Assembly (NCBI GenBank): GCA_033782935.1
Contig: JAWQEG010001306.1
Location: forward strand, 2,728,001 to 2,792,000
From: Petrolisthes cinctipes
Lineage: Eukaryota > Arthropoda > Malacostraca > Decapoda > Porcellanidae
DNA length: 64,000 nucleotides
Reading direction: 5' to 3'
Positions 63,830-64,000 of the stretch are shown one piece after another. The first letter of the stretch is position 1. Every line of letters begins with the position of its first letter. A model generated the notes under the pieces. It worked only from the letters and a program-made list of their open reading frames with translations, was not told where the DNA came from and made no database searches. Made by a program: the position numbers and the translations under genes.

Positions 63830-64000
63830 CTCAAATTCAGTCCCAAAATACCCGAAAATTCGATATTTAGAGGTCCCAGAAGGTATCTGTACATGTTTAC
63901 TCCGTGTTAGAGTATTTTCAAAATACAGGCCAAAAACATACTGAAAATCGATCTTTTAGGTGCCCAAAAGTCGATATGTGCATGCATCTTTTGTACCCGT
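63830..64000 (+). repeat. Partial long monomer at the window end
   Basis: A type-A monomer begins at 63830 (ctcaaattcagtccc) and is cut by the window edge at tttgtacccgt. There is no sign that the array ends here. Confidence 0.9.

Larger units (their letters stand above)
1..64000. repeat. Satellite DNA array filling the whole window
   Basis: All 64 kb consist of head-to-tail copies of one AT-rich monomer family (about 41% GC in one hand-built consensus, 72 of 177 bases). Landmark words such as ctcaaattcag, gtcccagaagc, gtattttcaaaat and gaaaatcgat recur throughout in the same order and orientation. I found no inverted segment and no interruption longer than a few bases. There are about 385 monomers in 129 complete units, each made of one or more 176-177 bp monomers closed by a 148-bp one. 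Such long arrays with higher-order repeats are known from eukaryotic centromeres and heterochromatin; assigning this one to a centromere is inference. There are no coding genes, rRNA, tRNA or transposons. Confidence 0.98.

Noticed and set aside
1..64000. Assignment to a named satellite family or species
   Set aside because: The 177-bp length resembles several plant and animal centromere repeats, but the sequence does not match any family I can recall with confidence. A search of the consensus monomer against satellite libraries would decide.

Overview
The whole 64,000-base window is one uninterrupted array of satellite DNA. I found no gene, RNA gene, transposon, inverted segment or unique spacer. 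Every stretch I read on the + strand is a copy of one sequence family, always in the same orientation. The array size, the nucleosome-scale monomers (about 177 and 148 bp) and the nested higher-order repeats (HORs) point to a eukaryotic nuclear genome, most likely centromeric or other constitutive heterochromatin. I do not recognise the family, so I name no species or kingdom.

Building block. The long monomer is 176-177 bp and is itself an old direct duplication of an 88-bp half (H1) and an 89-bp half (H2), which match at about two thirds of positions by hand alignment. A short monomer of 148 bp is the long one minus 29 bp near the end of H2; the deletion ends share a 4-bp ATAT. I count about 385 monomers in 129 complete units. 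Each unit follows one rule: n long monomers, then exactly one short monomer. I count n=1 in 31 units, n=2 in 79, n=3 in 10, n=4 in 4, n=5 in 4 and n=0 in one. The commonest unit is the 501-bp trimer (177+176+148).

Layout. Domain I (1-17346) holds three copies of a 5.6-6.9 kb super-repeat, each built around 1,819-bp sub-units. 17347-20670 is a diverged transition. Domain II (20671-27667) alternates 1,505-bp and 827-bp units. 27668-33339 is irregular. Domain III (33340-57574) holds two copies of a 6.9/6.7 kb super-repeat (37660-51255), flanked by partial copies and by a 2,826-bp tandem pair (51757-57408). 57575-61548 is mostly plain trimers, and 61549-63829 is a 1,140-bp tandem pair. The last 171 bases are a partial unit.

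The interest lies in how the array grew. Several recombination junctions can be placed to within 9-18 bp, and private variants mark which units are recent copies. Open reading frames of up to 296 codons exist only because the 177-bp monomer is a multiple of three. I do not annotate them as genes. I found no gene-based system in this window.
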